A stretch of DNA of 8,845 nucleotides from Candidatus Pacearchaeota archaeon (lineage in GTDB: Archaea > Nanobdellota > Nanobdellia > Pacearchaeales > GW2011-AR1), in contig WJLK01000073.1 of the NCBI GenBank assembly GCA_014728565.1, positions 1-8,845 of the forward strand. The letters are read 5' to 3'. A program made the position numbers and the translations under genes. This document shows, piece after piece, positions 1 through 5,599 of this stretch; within the stretch, counting starts at the first letter, position 1, and every line of letters begins with the position of its first letter. The notes below the pieces were generated by a model that saw only the letters and a program-made list of their open reading frames with translations, did not search any database and was not told where the DNA came from.

Positions 1-2
1 AT

Positions 3-170
3 GGAAACCGCAGTGCTGTTGAAGAATTCTTCAAATCAAAAAATTGTAATAAAAAAATAAAAATTTTAAAAAATAACAATGCAAGATTCATAATTTCAAG
101 AGAAAATATTAAATGCAACTTTCAAATAATTTATTTTAAAAACAATGTATTCATTTATGAGTATGTTTGA
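3..170 (+). CDS. C-terminal fragment of an unidentified protein (5' end outside window)
   Basis: An open frame enters from the left edge and runs 55 codons to a TGA at 168-170. The translation (starting GNRSAVEEFFKSKNC) is Lys/Asn/Ile-rich and ends in an alternating hydrophobic-aromatic stretch (FQIIYFKNNVFIYEYV), which reads like the last beta strands of a folded protein. An open frame this long is not expected often by chance in such AT-rich DNA. The stop codon touches the stop codon of L24e on the other strand with no base between, giving a plausible tail-to-tail gene pair. I do not recognise the family. It could still be a chance open frame, because the start is not visible. Confidence 0.5.
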   Translation, partial: GNRSAVEEFFKSKNCNKKIKILKNNNARFIISRENIKCNFQIIYFKNNVFIYEYV

Positions 171-407
171 TTATTTTTTATCCCCTGTATCTTCTTTTAT
201 ACTTCTTATTTTCTCCTCTTTAAGTTCTTTAATACTCTTGCCTTTTTTCTCTCTTCTGACCCAGTTTGTTTTTTTTGGATCTCTTCCTAATTCTGCATTT
301 CTTCTGCACTTACCTGAACAATATGATAAAGATTTTCCATCAAAAGTAAAAACAACAATTCCCTTATGTTCGTTATATGGTTTTTTACAAAATGAGCATG
401 TTGGCAT
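171..407 (-). CDS. rpl24e: Large ribosomal subunit protein L24e
   Basis: This is a 78-aa zinc-ribbon protein of the archaeal/eukaryotic large ribosomal subunit. The N-terminal pair C4-x2-C7 and the second pair C30-x3-C34 form the zinc site, followed by the family signature R42-D-P-K-K and W49. The core occupies about residues 3-52; the tail from residue 53 is a charged Lys/Glu-rich helix that is probably flexible or rRNA-bound. The ATG is preceded by a strong GGAGGT (complement of 417-422) nine bases upstream, which fixes the start. The stop of the preceding unknown gene lies within that spacer, one base before the ATG, so translation is probably coupled. In many archaea L24e directly follows S28e; here a 112-aa gene lies between them. 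Confidence 0.95.
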   Translation of the reverse strand: MPTCSFCKKPYNEHKGIVVFTFDGKSLSYCSGKCRRNAELGRDPKKTNWVRREKKGKSIKELKEEKIRSIKEDTGDKK

Positions 408-408
408 T

Positions 409-747
409 TTAACCTGACCTCCAGTAAAAACCTGCTAAATTCAATATCTTTTTAAAAGAAGTTTCTACCCAAGTATGTCCTGAATTTTCATAAACATCTC
501 TAATCTGGCTTAATGAATCTTCAGCACTTAAAGCTGAATAATGTTGGAAAAAAACATATCCATATGAATTATCAGGATTTATTAATTCTAAACCCTGTTG
601 TAAAGAACCCCTGACTCTAAAACCAGATAAATCATCATCTATTCTAAAACATGCATCAATCCAGCGTACTAATAAATCTTTACCTACTCTCCCTTCAATA
701 TATTCATTAATATCCAACCATTCTCCTTGTTCCAATGACTGACTCAT
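409..747 (-). CDS. Unknown acidic 112-aa protein inside the ribosomal protein cluster
   Basis: I do not recognise this family. The 112-residue product has no signal peptide, no membrane segment and no zinc motif (a single Cys, C33). It is acidic (about 17 Asp/Glu against 10 Lys/Arg), unlike the strongly basic ribosomal proteins on either side, with a D37-D-D39 cluster and an aromatic stretch around Y62-Y70 (YGYVFFQHY). It lies between S28e and L24e on the same strand, one base after the S28e stop and one base before the L24e ATG, so it is almost certainly co-transcribed with them. A purine-rich GAGGGGG (complement of 758-764), inside the last codons of S28e, can serve as its ribosome binding site. 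Inference only: it may be a lineage-specific ribosome-associated factor, or an unrelated gene inserted into the operon. Confidence 0.8.
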   Translation of the reverse strand: MSQSLEQGEWLDINEYIEGRVGKDLLVRWIDACFRIDDDLSGFRVRGSLQQGLELINPDNSYGYVFFQHYSALSAEDSLSQIRDVYENSGHTWVETSFKKILNLAGFYWRSG

Positions 748-748
748 T

Positions 749-1042
749 TTAATAAGACCCCCTCATATTCTTGCTTTTCACTCTTCTTGCCTCTATCTGA
801 GTCTCTCTTAACATCAAAACATCTCTTTTTCTAACAGGACCTTTTACATTTCTTCTCATTAGTTTTCCTTTATCAAAACCCTGCAAAACCCTACATTTGA
901 CCTGAGTAACCTCTCCTTTAGCACCTGTTCTTCCTATAATCCCCTCTACTACAGCAGGCACAGCTGTCTCTGTAAGAATAGCATCTGCACCTTTAGCAGA
1001 ACTTCCTCTTCCTTCCTTTATTTTTTGTGTCTTGCTTCCCAT
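749..1042 (-). CDS. rps28e: Small ribosomal subunit protein S28e with terminal extensions
   Basis: This is the archaeal/eukaryotic small-subunit protein S28e, an OB-fold protein near the mRNA exit region of the 30S. The core covers about residues 27-88 with clear family blocks: IIGRTG (35-40), GEVTQV (43-48), RRNVKGPVR (63-71) and LMLRETQIEAR (76-86). At 97 aa it is longer than the usual roughly 70 residues: about 25 extra residues at the N-terminus (Gly/Lys/Ser-rich, low complexity) and about nine at the C-terminus. No alternative ATG would remove the N-terminal extension while keeping the core. There is no obvious Shine-Dalgarno; the start lies 20 bases after the L7Ae stop in an A/T-rich spacer. 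The C-terminal extension (KSKNMRGSY) encodes the G-rich site that probably serves the next gene. Confidence 0.93.
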   Translation of the reverse strand: MGSKTQKIKEGRGSSAKGADAILTETAVPAVVEGIIGRTGAKGEVTQVKCRVLQGFDKGKLMRRNVKGPVRKRDVLMLRETQIEARRVKSKNMRGSY

Positions 1043-1062
1043 TTTAATAAATAATGTTTAAA

Positions 1063-1380
1063 TTAATTACCTAATTTTTTAACAAATCCTTCAAGGTCTT
1101 TTTCAGCATCTCCAGGAATTATAATTGCAACAGATGCACAGGAAACATTCAAACCTACAGCAATTCCTAACTTTTCTTTTTTATCAGCTTCAACACAAGG
1201 AATTTTTTTCTCCTTGCATAAAATCAGAAGGTGTTGAACAATCTCTTTAGGATCAACATCAGAACCATAAACCACTAACCTTGCAGTCCCCCTCTCTATT
1301 GCCTTTGTAACTTCATTTGTTCCTTTCTCAATTTTTCCAGTTTTTCTTGCTTTTTCTACGAGTTCATATACAGAAACCAT
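1063..1380 (-). CDS. rpl7ae: Ribosomal protein L7Ae, kink-turn binding protein
   Basis: L7Ae is a 105-aa RNA-binding protein that recognises kink-turns. In archaea it is a 50S component and also belongs to box C/D and H/ACA RNPs and RNase P. The diagnostic RNA-binding segment G20-T-N-E-V-T-K26 is present, followed by the D41-V-D-P-K-E block and the L71-G-x-A-x-G loop. It is slightly shorter than the common 115-125 aa form but complete at both ends. The start has a strong GGAGGT (complement of 1385-1390) just before the ATG, and a TATA box lies about 47 bases upstream, so it is the first gene of the L7Ae-S28e-unknown-L24e unit. A four-codon upstream frame (1382-1396) overlaps the ribosome binding site. 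Confidence 0.95.
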   Translation of the reverse strand: MVSVYELVEKARKTGKIEKGTNEVTKAIERGTARLVVYGSDVDPKEIVQHLLILCKEKKIPCVEADKKEKLGIAVGLNVSCASVAIIIPGDAEKDLEGFVKKLGN

Positions 1381-1423
1381 TTTAACCTCCTATCATTGGT
1401 CTGGAAAAATTAAAAAAAACAGG

Positions 1424-1431
1424 TTTATAAA
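1424..1431 (-). promoter_or_regulatory. TATA box of the L7Ae ribosomal operon
   Basis: The palindromic octamer TTTATAAA, preceded on the minus strand by purine-rich AAAAGC (a possible BRE), lies in the 60-bp gap between the epimerase stop and the L7Ae ATG. With normal archaeal spacing transcription would start near 1401, giving a leader of about 20 nt that contains the GGAGGT site. Confidence 0.7.
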
Positions 1432-1440
1432 GCTTTTGAA

Positions 1441-2289
1441 TTAATCGGATTTTTGTCTTGTATTGACAATTTCATAAAAATTCTTTTTATACCAATCCAA
1501 AGTCTTTTTTATTCCCTGCCCTATACTCACCTGAGGTTCAAAACCAAATTCTCTAAGTTTCGAGATATCTAATTCAACCTCCTGAGGTTGTGCAGTTTCT
1601 GAGGAATAAAAAGTCTTTTTTCTCTGACCATTTAATCCTATTATTAAATCAGCAACATAACTCACATTTATTCCCTTTCCAGAAGCAATATCAAATTCCT
1701 TATTATTCTCATCCATTACTAAAAGAAAAGCTCTGATAAAATCATCAATATAAGTAAAAACAAGAGTTTTATTTTCATTTCCAAACATCTTTAATTCCCT
1801 TCCTTCCAGAACATTTAAAATAAATATATCAACTAATCTCTTAGTTCTGTCATTAAAATGACCGTAAACAGTTGAGGGTCTTATAATCAGGTAATTTATA
1901 CCATAACATTCTGAATAAGCCTTGCATAATTCCTCTCCGTAAATCTTACTAGCAGTATAAGGATTCTTCTCTTTATTTAAAACCCTTGAAGAACTAAAAA
2001 AAATAATCTTTGGTATTTTATATTTTCTGCAAAACTCCAGAACTTCTGGTATTCCAACAGAATTTTCAAAGGCATTTTCAGGATTTTCAATCGTCTTGTT
2101 GATTTTACAAAAATCAGCTAGATGAATGAACAAATCTATTTTTCCATTAAAAGAAACACTATCTACATCTAAAACATTCCTTCCCTCTCTTTTATCAACC
2201 AAAAAAACAGGTTCATGACCAATCTCCTTTAATTTCTTTAATAAAAAACTTCCTATTAACCCCTTATGTCCACTAATTATAAATCTCAT
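1441..2289 (-). CDS. NAD(P)-dependent nucleotide-sugar epimerase/dehydratase (extended SDR)
   Basis: This 282-aa protein belongs to the extended short-chain dehydrogenase/reductase family. The N-terminal Rossmann glycine motif is G7-H-K-G10-L-I-G13, and the catalytic Y111-x3-K115 sits in PYTASK, with the serines of SSSR (99-102) upstream and the RPSTVYG block (138-144) downstream. The length fits a UDP-glucose/galactose epimerase- or dTDP-sugar-type enzyme but is at the short end, and the exact substrate cannot be read from sequence. It probably makes or modifies nucleotide sugars for surface glycans or protein glycosylation. The ATG has no Shine-Dalgarno, but a TATA-like element is centred 26 nt upstream, predicting a leaderless transcript. 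It could read through into the L7Ae operon, which has its own promoter. Confidence 0.88.
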   Translation of the reverse strand: MRFIISGHKGLIGSFLLKKLKEIGHEPVFLVDKREGRNVLDVDSVSFNGKIDLFIHLADFCKINKTIENPENAFENSVGIPEVLEFCRKYKIPKIIFFSSSRVLNKEKNPYTASKIYGEELCKAYSECYGINYLIIRPSTVYGHFNDRTKRLVDIFILNVLEGRELKMFGNENKTLVFTYIDDFIRAFLLVMDENNKEFDIASGKGINVSYVADLIIGLNGQRKKTFYSSETAQPQEVELDISKLREFGFEPQVSIGQGIKKTLDWYKKNFYEIVNTRQKSD

Positions 2290-2310
2290 TTTAATAAAAA
2301 ATATTTTCAG

Positions 2311-2320
2311 ATTTTAAAAT
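2311..2320 (-). promoter_or_regulatory. TATA-like element of the epimerase gene
   Basis: ATTTTAAAAT is centred about 26 nt before the epimerase ATG, so the predicted transcription start coincides with the start codon. No ribosome binding site is visible between them, consistent with a leaderless mRNA. Confidence 0.5.
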
Positions 2321-2340
2321 TATGTTAAAAAGGAAAAATT

Positions 2341-2955
2341 CTACCCCGAAACTCCTATATCATGAACATAAAAACTTCCTCTAGCTAATCTAGAAAACTC
2401 CACAGAGACTGGTTGAGTCAGTGCTGAAATATCCTCCCAGTTTATAATTCTCTCAACATTTCTTAATTCGCATAAATCACTAACAGTAAGTACAGGCTCT
2501 CCTGAATAATCTCTAAACGATAGCATTCCAGGACTAAGAACAACTCTCTGTTCTGGATCTCTTTTTCCTCTGAACATTGCACTTAATTCTTTAGGTTCTC
2601 CAAAACCAGCCTCTATTAAAATTTTATTTCCTTCAATAAGCATTACGCCTCCTTTTACCATCTCTTTAACTTCATGACAAAAAACATAATAAAAATTTCC
2701 CACTTTTCCTTGTAACTTAATAATCTTCTCTGTTAACTCATCTCTAGAATAAGCAATATCCCAGGGCAACTGACCTTCCATTTTATCCCCCATATAAGGA
2801 AGTCTTCCGCATCTTAAAACCCAACCATCACAATCATAATAAAAACAATCTACAAATTTTCTAATTTCTTTTTCATTTCTAAACATAACTATCCTGGGAT
2901 ATATTGTAGGTAATCCAAGCTTTCTAAGATAAAAAATACTGGCTAATTTATTCAT
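2341..2955 (-). CDS. Possible ATP-grasp-like protein of unknown substrate
   Basis: The best start is the ATG at 2955 (204 aa, beginning MNKLASIFYL). A longer frame to 3015 would add 20 residues but would overlap the end of triosephosphate isomerase by 49 bases, while the ATG at 2955 lies 11 bases after that stop and shares the TTAAAATG context of its neighbours. The layout loosely resembles an ATP-grasp fold: an N-terminal KLGLP helix-turn, a VLRCGRLP strand, a KGGVMLIEG segment, an IEAGFGEP block, and a C-terminal QPVSVEFSRL strand followed by a conserved-looking HDIG. This is similar in style to PEP-utilising or carboligase-type ATP-grasp domains, but I see no unambiguous signature. No transmembrane segment is present. 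It is probably co-transcribed with the isomerase upstream; a functional link is not established. Confidence 0.75.
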   Translation of the reverse strand: MNKLASIFYLRKLGLPTIYPRIVMFRNEKEIRKFVDCFYYDCDGWVLRCGRLPYMGDKMEGQLPWDIAYSRDELTEKIIKLQGKVGNFYYVFCHEVKEMVKGGVMLIEGNKILIEAGFGEPKELSAMFRGKRDPEQRVVLSPGMLSFRDYSGEPVLTVSDLCELRNVERIINWEDISALTQPVSVEFSRLARGSFYVHDIGVSG

Positions 2956-2966
2956 TTTAAAAAATT

Positions 2967-3809
2967 TTACCCTGCATAATTCACAACCTCTCCGAACATA
3001 GAACCCTCTAAACATGCACTTCCAATTAATCCTCCACTAACTCCTGGAACCGCCATGATTTCTTTAACATTCCCAGGATTCATACTTCCTCCATAGAGAA
3101 TTCTTAAATCTTGAGAATCCTTAAATCCAATATCACTCATAACTTCTCTAATTGTTCTATGTGCTTGTTCAATTTCTCCTGGCTTAGGAGTAAGTTCATT
3201 TCCTCCAATTGACCATCTCGGTTCATAAGCAATTACTAATTTATACCTAGCTTCATCAAAACCAGATTCTTCAAATGCTTCCCACAACTGTCTTGATAAA
3301 ACTTCTTCAGTATCTCCCCCCTGCTTCTCGGTTTCTGTTTCTCCAACACAGTAAAACACTCGAAGACCACGCTCTAAAGCTTTTTGTATTTCAGGCTTAA
3401 GATACCTGTCTATAGGCTCTTTATCATAACCCTCAATACCAGTTAAACTAACAGCAAGTTCCTCAAGTTCTTCTCTAACCTCAGAATGTCCTATTAAAAC
3501 ATCAGTTACACCAAGATTCCTCAACCATATTGGAGAAGTCTCTCCAGTATAAGCACCTCTGTCATGCCTGCTAACTCTCTGAGAACCAAACCTCCAATTA
3601 TTTTTTTTAAAATCCTCTCTTTTTAAAGACAGATAATGCAAATATACCAAAGGTGCAAATATAACTATCTCCCTTTCATTATTTCCAACAACCTTATTGA
3701 TCTCATAATCTAATAATAAATCTTCAAGAGGTTCAGAAAAACTTGCACGGTCTCCTATATCAGGAACAGGATTCATTTTCAGATTTGCACCAAAAATTTC
3801 TACTGGCAT
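2967..3809 (-). CDS. tpiA: Triosephosphate isomerase
   Basis: The enzyme interconverts dihydroxyacetone phosphate and glyceraldehyde 3-phosphate in glycolysis/gluconeogenesis. Catalytic residues are visible: N9 and K11 in ANLKMN, H108 in IGHSEVRE, and E196 in AYEPRWSIGG; the phosphate-binding YGGSMNPGN and GGLIGSACLEG loops follow. At 280 aa it is longer than the compact archaeal type (about 225 aa) and resembles the bacterial/eukaryotic form with extra residues around 35-48 and between the catalytic histidine and the VGET strand (about 114-135). The segment after the catalytic Glu reads SIGGNELTPKPGEIEQAH instead of the common IGTG-type hinge, so the mobile loop region is unusual. A TATA-like element 26 nt upstream predicts a leaderless mRNA. 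Confidence 0.94.
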   Translation of the reverse strand: MPVEIFGANLKMNPVPDIGDRASFSEPLEDLLLDYEINKVVGNNEREIVIFAPLVYLHYLSLKREDFKKNNWRFGSQRVSRHDRGAYTGETSPIWLRNLGVTDVLIGHSEVREELEELAVSLTGIEGYDKEPIDRYLKPEIQKALERGLRVFYCVGETETEKQGGDTEEVLSRQLWEAFEESGFDEARYKLVIAYEPRWSIGGNELTPKPGEIEQAHRTIREVMSDIGFKDSQDLRILYGGSMNPGNVKEIMAVPGVSGGLIGSACLEGSMFGEVVNYAG

Positions 3810-3830
3810 TTTAAAATCAGGGATTAAAAT

Positions 3831-3839
3831 TATTTAAAC
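3831..3839 (-). promoter_or_regulatory. TATA-like element of triosephosphate isomerase
   Basis: The minus strand reads GTTTAAATA, centred 26 nt before the isomerase ATG, in the 62-bp gap behind kae1. No Shine-Dalgarno is present, so a leaderless or very short-leader transcript is likely. Confidence 0.55.
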
Positions 3840-3871
3840 ATTGATATAAAATAAAATAACTATTAATTAAA

Positions 3872-4849
3872 TTATTTCCAACTAACCTCAACCTCGTCTG
3901 TTCTCTGCCTTGGATTAATATCTAAATTATCTATCTCTTTGTTTTTTACATAAATACCTTTTTTCCACATTATCTCTCCAAGATAAGCTATCATTCCTCC
4001 ATTATCCAGAAGAAATTGATTTTCAGGAACAAAAAACTTGCAATTCCTTTCCTTACACATAATTTTGCACATCTCCTGAAGTCTTTTATTGCAGGCAACT
4101 CCTCCTCCAAGAAGAAGCTCTTTTTTACCAGTATGTGCTAAAGCTCTTTCAGATGCTTCAACTAGCATAACAAAAGCTGTTTCCTGTAATGAATAAGCCA
4201 AATCCTCTATTTTAAATTCTTTTTCATATTTTTGTTTTAAATTAGTGAGAAGTCCTGAAAAAGCAACATCCATTCCCTTGATTGAATAAGGAAGTTCAAT
4301 ATACTCCCCTTTTTCAGCAAGTTTCTGGACTTTAGGACCTCCAGGAAAACCTATTCCAATTAATCTCGCAAAATTATCAATAAAATTTCCAATTCCTATA
4401 TCAAGAGTCTCTCCAAATACCCTATACTTTCCAGATGCATAAGCTATTATCTGAGTATTTGCACCACTTGCGTATAATAAAACAGGGTCCTTTGCTCCTG
4501 TTAATCTGCCAATTTCCAGATGAGCTATGCAGTGATTAACAGGTATTACTGGAATTTCTAGTTTTTTTGCCTTTTTTTTAGCAAAATTTAATCCCTCCTT
4601 TAAGCAGGGAGGCAAACCAGGAGCATTTGAAATTGCAATTGCTTTAATATCTTTTTCACCAATTCCAATTTCCCCTAAAGCTTTCTTCCAGACTTCATCT
4701 GCTGCTTCTTTATGATGAGCAGCAGCTTCCATAGGAATTATTCCACCACTCTCTGTTGTATAACTGTCCTTTATATTGCATAGAATCTTTCCTTTATCAG
4801 CAATTCCTATTCCAAAAGTATGAGCGGTGCTTTCTATACCAACTATCAT
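3872..4849 (-). CDS. kae1: tRNA N6-threonylcarbamoyladenosine transferase Kae1 (KEOPS subunit)
   Basis: Kae1 transfers the threonylcarbamoyl group to A37 of ANN-decoding tRNAs as part of KEOPS. The 325-aa protein is full length for the catalytic ASKHA domain. Visible motifs are the N-terminal GIESTAHTFGIGI, GGIIPMEAAAHH (35-46), the metal ligands H106-x3-H110 in NHCIAHLE, the LYASGANTQ nucleotide loop, GGGVACN and the metal-binding aspartate near residue 282 in DNGGMIAY. No C-terminal Bud32 kinase is fused, so Bud32 would be encoded elsewhere. Deviations from common family wording, such as SNAPGLPPCL where SQGPGLGP is usual, look like lineage drift. A TATA box 26 nt before the ATG and no Shine-Dalgarno suggest a leaderless mRNA. 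Confidence 0.95.
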   Translation of the reverse strand: MIVGIESTAHTFGIGIADKGKILCNIKDSYTTESGGIIPMEAAAHHKEAADEVWKKALGEIGIGEKDIKAIAISNAPGLPPCLKEGLNFAKKKAKKLEIPVIPVNHCIAHLEIGRLTGAKDPVLLYASGANTQIIAYASGKYRVFGETLDIGIGNFIDNFARLIGIGFPGGPKVQKLAEKGEYIELPYSIKGMDVAFSGLLTNLKQKYEKEFKIEDLAYSLQETAFVMLVEASERALAHTGKKELLLGGGVACNKRLQEMCKIMCKERNCKFFVPENQFLLDNGGMIAYLGEIMWKKGIYVKNKEIDNLDINPRQRTDEVEVSWK

Positions 4850-4870
4850 AAAATAGAGTAAATAAGAATA

Positions 4871-4878
4871 TTTATAAA
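4871..4878 (-). promoter_or_regulatory. TATA box of kae1
   Basis: The octamer TTTATAAA is centred about 26 nt before the kae1 start codon, matching the spacing expected for an archaeal leaderless gene. It is the clearest of the leaderless-type promoters in the window. Confidence 0.65.
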
Positions 4879-4940
4879 TATTATTTAAAGAACAAATAAA
4901 AAAAATCAGAAAAAATTTAGAACAAGAATCAAAAATTATT

Positions 4941-4967
4941 AAAAAAATAAAAACAAAAAACCAAAAA
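4941..4967 (-). terminator. Poly-T terminator after the small basic protein gene
   Basis: The minus strand carries successive T tracts of five, six, five and seven, broken by GG, G and A, beginning about 30 nt after the stop of the 51-aa gene. Oligo-T tracts without a hairpin are the usual archaeal termination signal. A further T-rich stretch follows at about 4900-4915, before the kae1 promoter. Confidence 0.6.
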
Positions 4968-4997
4968 CATCACCTCTTTCCCCCAGAAAAAATAATA

Positions 4998-5153
4998 TTA
5001 TCTCTTCTTTTTCTTGGTTTTTTTAGCAGTCTTTTTTTTCTTTTTTCTTCCACCTCTAGCCATTACAGCCTCACAGATATTACCCTGTCCATCTACATAG
5101 TAAAGATGTCCTGGTTTTCTTGAAACTGCATTTTTTAAAATAATCTTTCCCAT
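4998..5153 (-). CDS. Small, highly basic 51-aa protein with Lys-rich tail
   Basis: Translation from the ATG at 5153 gives 51 residues: a compact N-terminal part (MGKIILKNAVSRKPG, then HLYYVDGQGNICEAVMARGG) and a tail from residue 36 made almost only of Lys, Arg, Thr and Ala. There are about 18 Lys/Arg against two acidic residues. A strong GGAGGT (complement of 5158-5163) four bases before the ATG and a good TATA box about 55 nt upstream make this a real gene. The GxLYYVDxxGN(I/V)CEA pattern resembles small basic proteins I associate with archaeal genomes, but I cannot name a function. A nucleic-acid-binding role (chromatin, or ribosome- or RNA-associated) is inferred from charge only. It appears monocistronic, with its own promoter and terminator. 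Confidence 0.85.
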   Translation of the reverse strand: MGKIILKNAVSRKPGHLYYVDGQGNICEAVMARGGRKKKKKTAKKTKKKKR

Positions 5154-5203
5154 TCTTACCTCCTTTTTAATTTCATTATCATTATTTTAAAAAGTTGATT
5201 TAG

Positions 5204-5212
5204 TATTTAAAT
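5204..5212 (-). promoter_or_regulatory. TATA box of the small basic protein gene
   Basis: The minus strand reads GAAAC followed by ATTTAAATA, a good BRE/TATA combination. Transcription would start near 5182, giving a leader of roughly 29 nt with a GGAGGT site. A 9-bp inverted repeat (5227-5252) ends about 14 bp upstream of this box. Confidence 0.65.
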
Positions 5213-5226
5213 GTTTCTGTTTTTAC

Positions 5227-5252
5227 CGTCGGAAAAAAATAAATTTCCGACG
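5227..5252. repeat. Perfect 9-bp inverted repeat (operator- or hairpin-like)
   Basis: Arms CGTCGGAAA (5227-5235) and TTTCCGACG (5244-5252) are exact reverse complements, separated by the 8-base A/T loop AAAATAAA. The G+C-rich arms stand out in an AT-rich gap. The site lies nine bases beyond the DUF192 stop and just upstream of the BRE/TATA of the 51-aa gene. It could be a dyad for an activator or regulator of that gene, or an RNA hairpin at the end of the upstream operon. There is no long T tract immediately after it on the minus strand. Confidence 0.7.
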
Positions 5253-5261
5253 ACCAAAAAG

Positions 5262-5585
5262 TTATAAAATAACTTTTTTCAATTTTTCAAAATTTTCATC
5301 ACTAGCAGGAATCTCAAGAAGTTTATTGAATTCTTTTTTAGGTTTAATTGAAAACTTCCATCCCTCAATTAATCTAACATGAACAATCTCATTATCATTA
5401 AACCAGATTGCAATAAAAGGCTTGCAAAAAAAAGAGTGAATTGCAGGTCCTTTTTTCCTAAAAACAAATAACAGACAAGGAGAATTTTTTTTAAACATCA
5501 AACCAGATGTTTTTGAAAGAACATCCTTACAAACTTTAACATTCATCTGGAATTTTCTTTTTCTGAATTTAAAACTGAATTTCAT
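5262..5585 (-). CDS. DUF192 family protein
   Basis: From the ATG at 5585 the product is 107 aa. It matches the DUF192 pattern: GLMF (28-31), a hydrophobic LLFVF strand (38-42), the IHSFFCKPFIAIWFN block (49-63, where the family usually has a Met/Thr-rich equivalent) and a closing strand. DUF192 proteins are small beta-rich proteins of unknown role, often secreted in bacteria; here no signal peptide is seen, and the N-terminus is instead very basic (FKFRKRK), suggesting a cytosolic form. A GTG at 5609 would add eight residues and overlap the metallopeptidase stop by 10 bases; I favour the ATG because DUF192 homology starts well inside the shorter form. It is the last gene of the operon starting upstream. 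Confidence 0.8.
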   Translation of the reverse strand: MKFSFKFRKRKFQMNVKVCKDVLSKTSGLMFKKNSPCLLFVFRKKGPAIHSFFCKPFIAIWFNDNEIVHVRLIEGWKFSIKPKKEFNKLLEIPASDENFEKLKKVIL

Positions 5586-5599
5586 TTTCTGATTAAAAC

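Noticed and set aside
1..60. ATG at position 1 opening a 19-codon plus-strand frame
   Set aside because: It is very short and overlaps a longer, more protein-like open frame in the next reading phase that enters from outside the window.
145..417. Plus-strand open frame of 90 codons, Phe/Leu/Ser-rich
   Set aside because: It lies antisense over L24e, which has clear zinc ligands, family motifs and a strong ribosome binding site. The hydrophobic composition is the usual mirror of a Lys/Glu-rich gene.
1381..1401. Kink-turn (box C/D-like) autoregulatory element in the L7Ae leader, suggested by AATGATA
   Set aside because: Only a partial box C match is present, with no paired box D or stems in the short predicted leader.
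2956..3015. N-terminal extension of the possible ATP-grasp gene to 3015
   Set aside because: It would overlap the triosephosphate isomerase end and adds residues (MFRGFYVRRGCELCR) that look like an out-of-frame reading of that gene; the ATG at 2955 fits the spacing and start context.
4926..4970. Phe-rich tiny minus-strand frame after the basic protein gene
   Set aside because: It is simply the translation of the poly-T terminator tracts.
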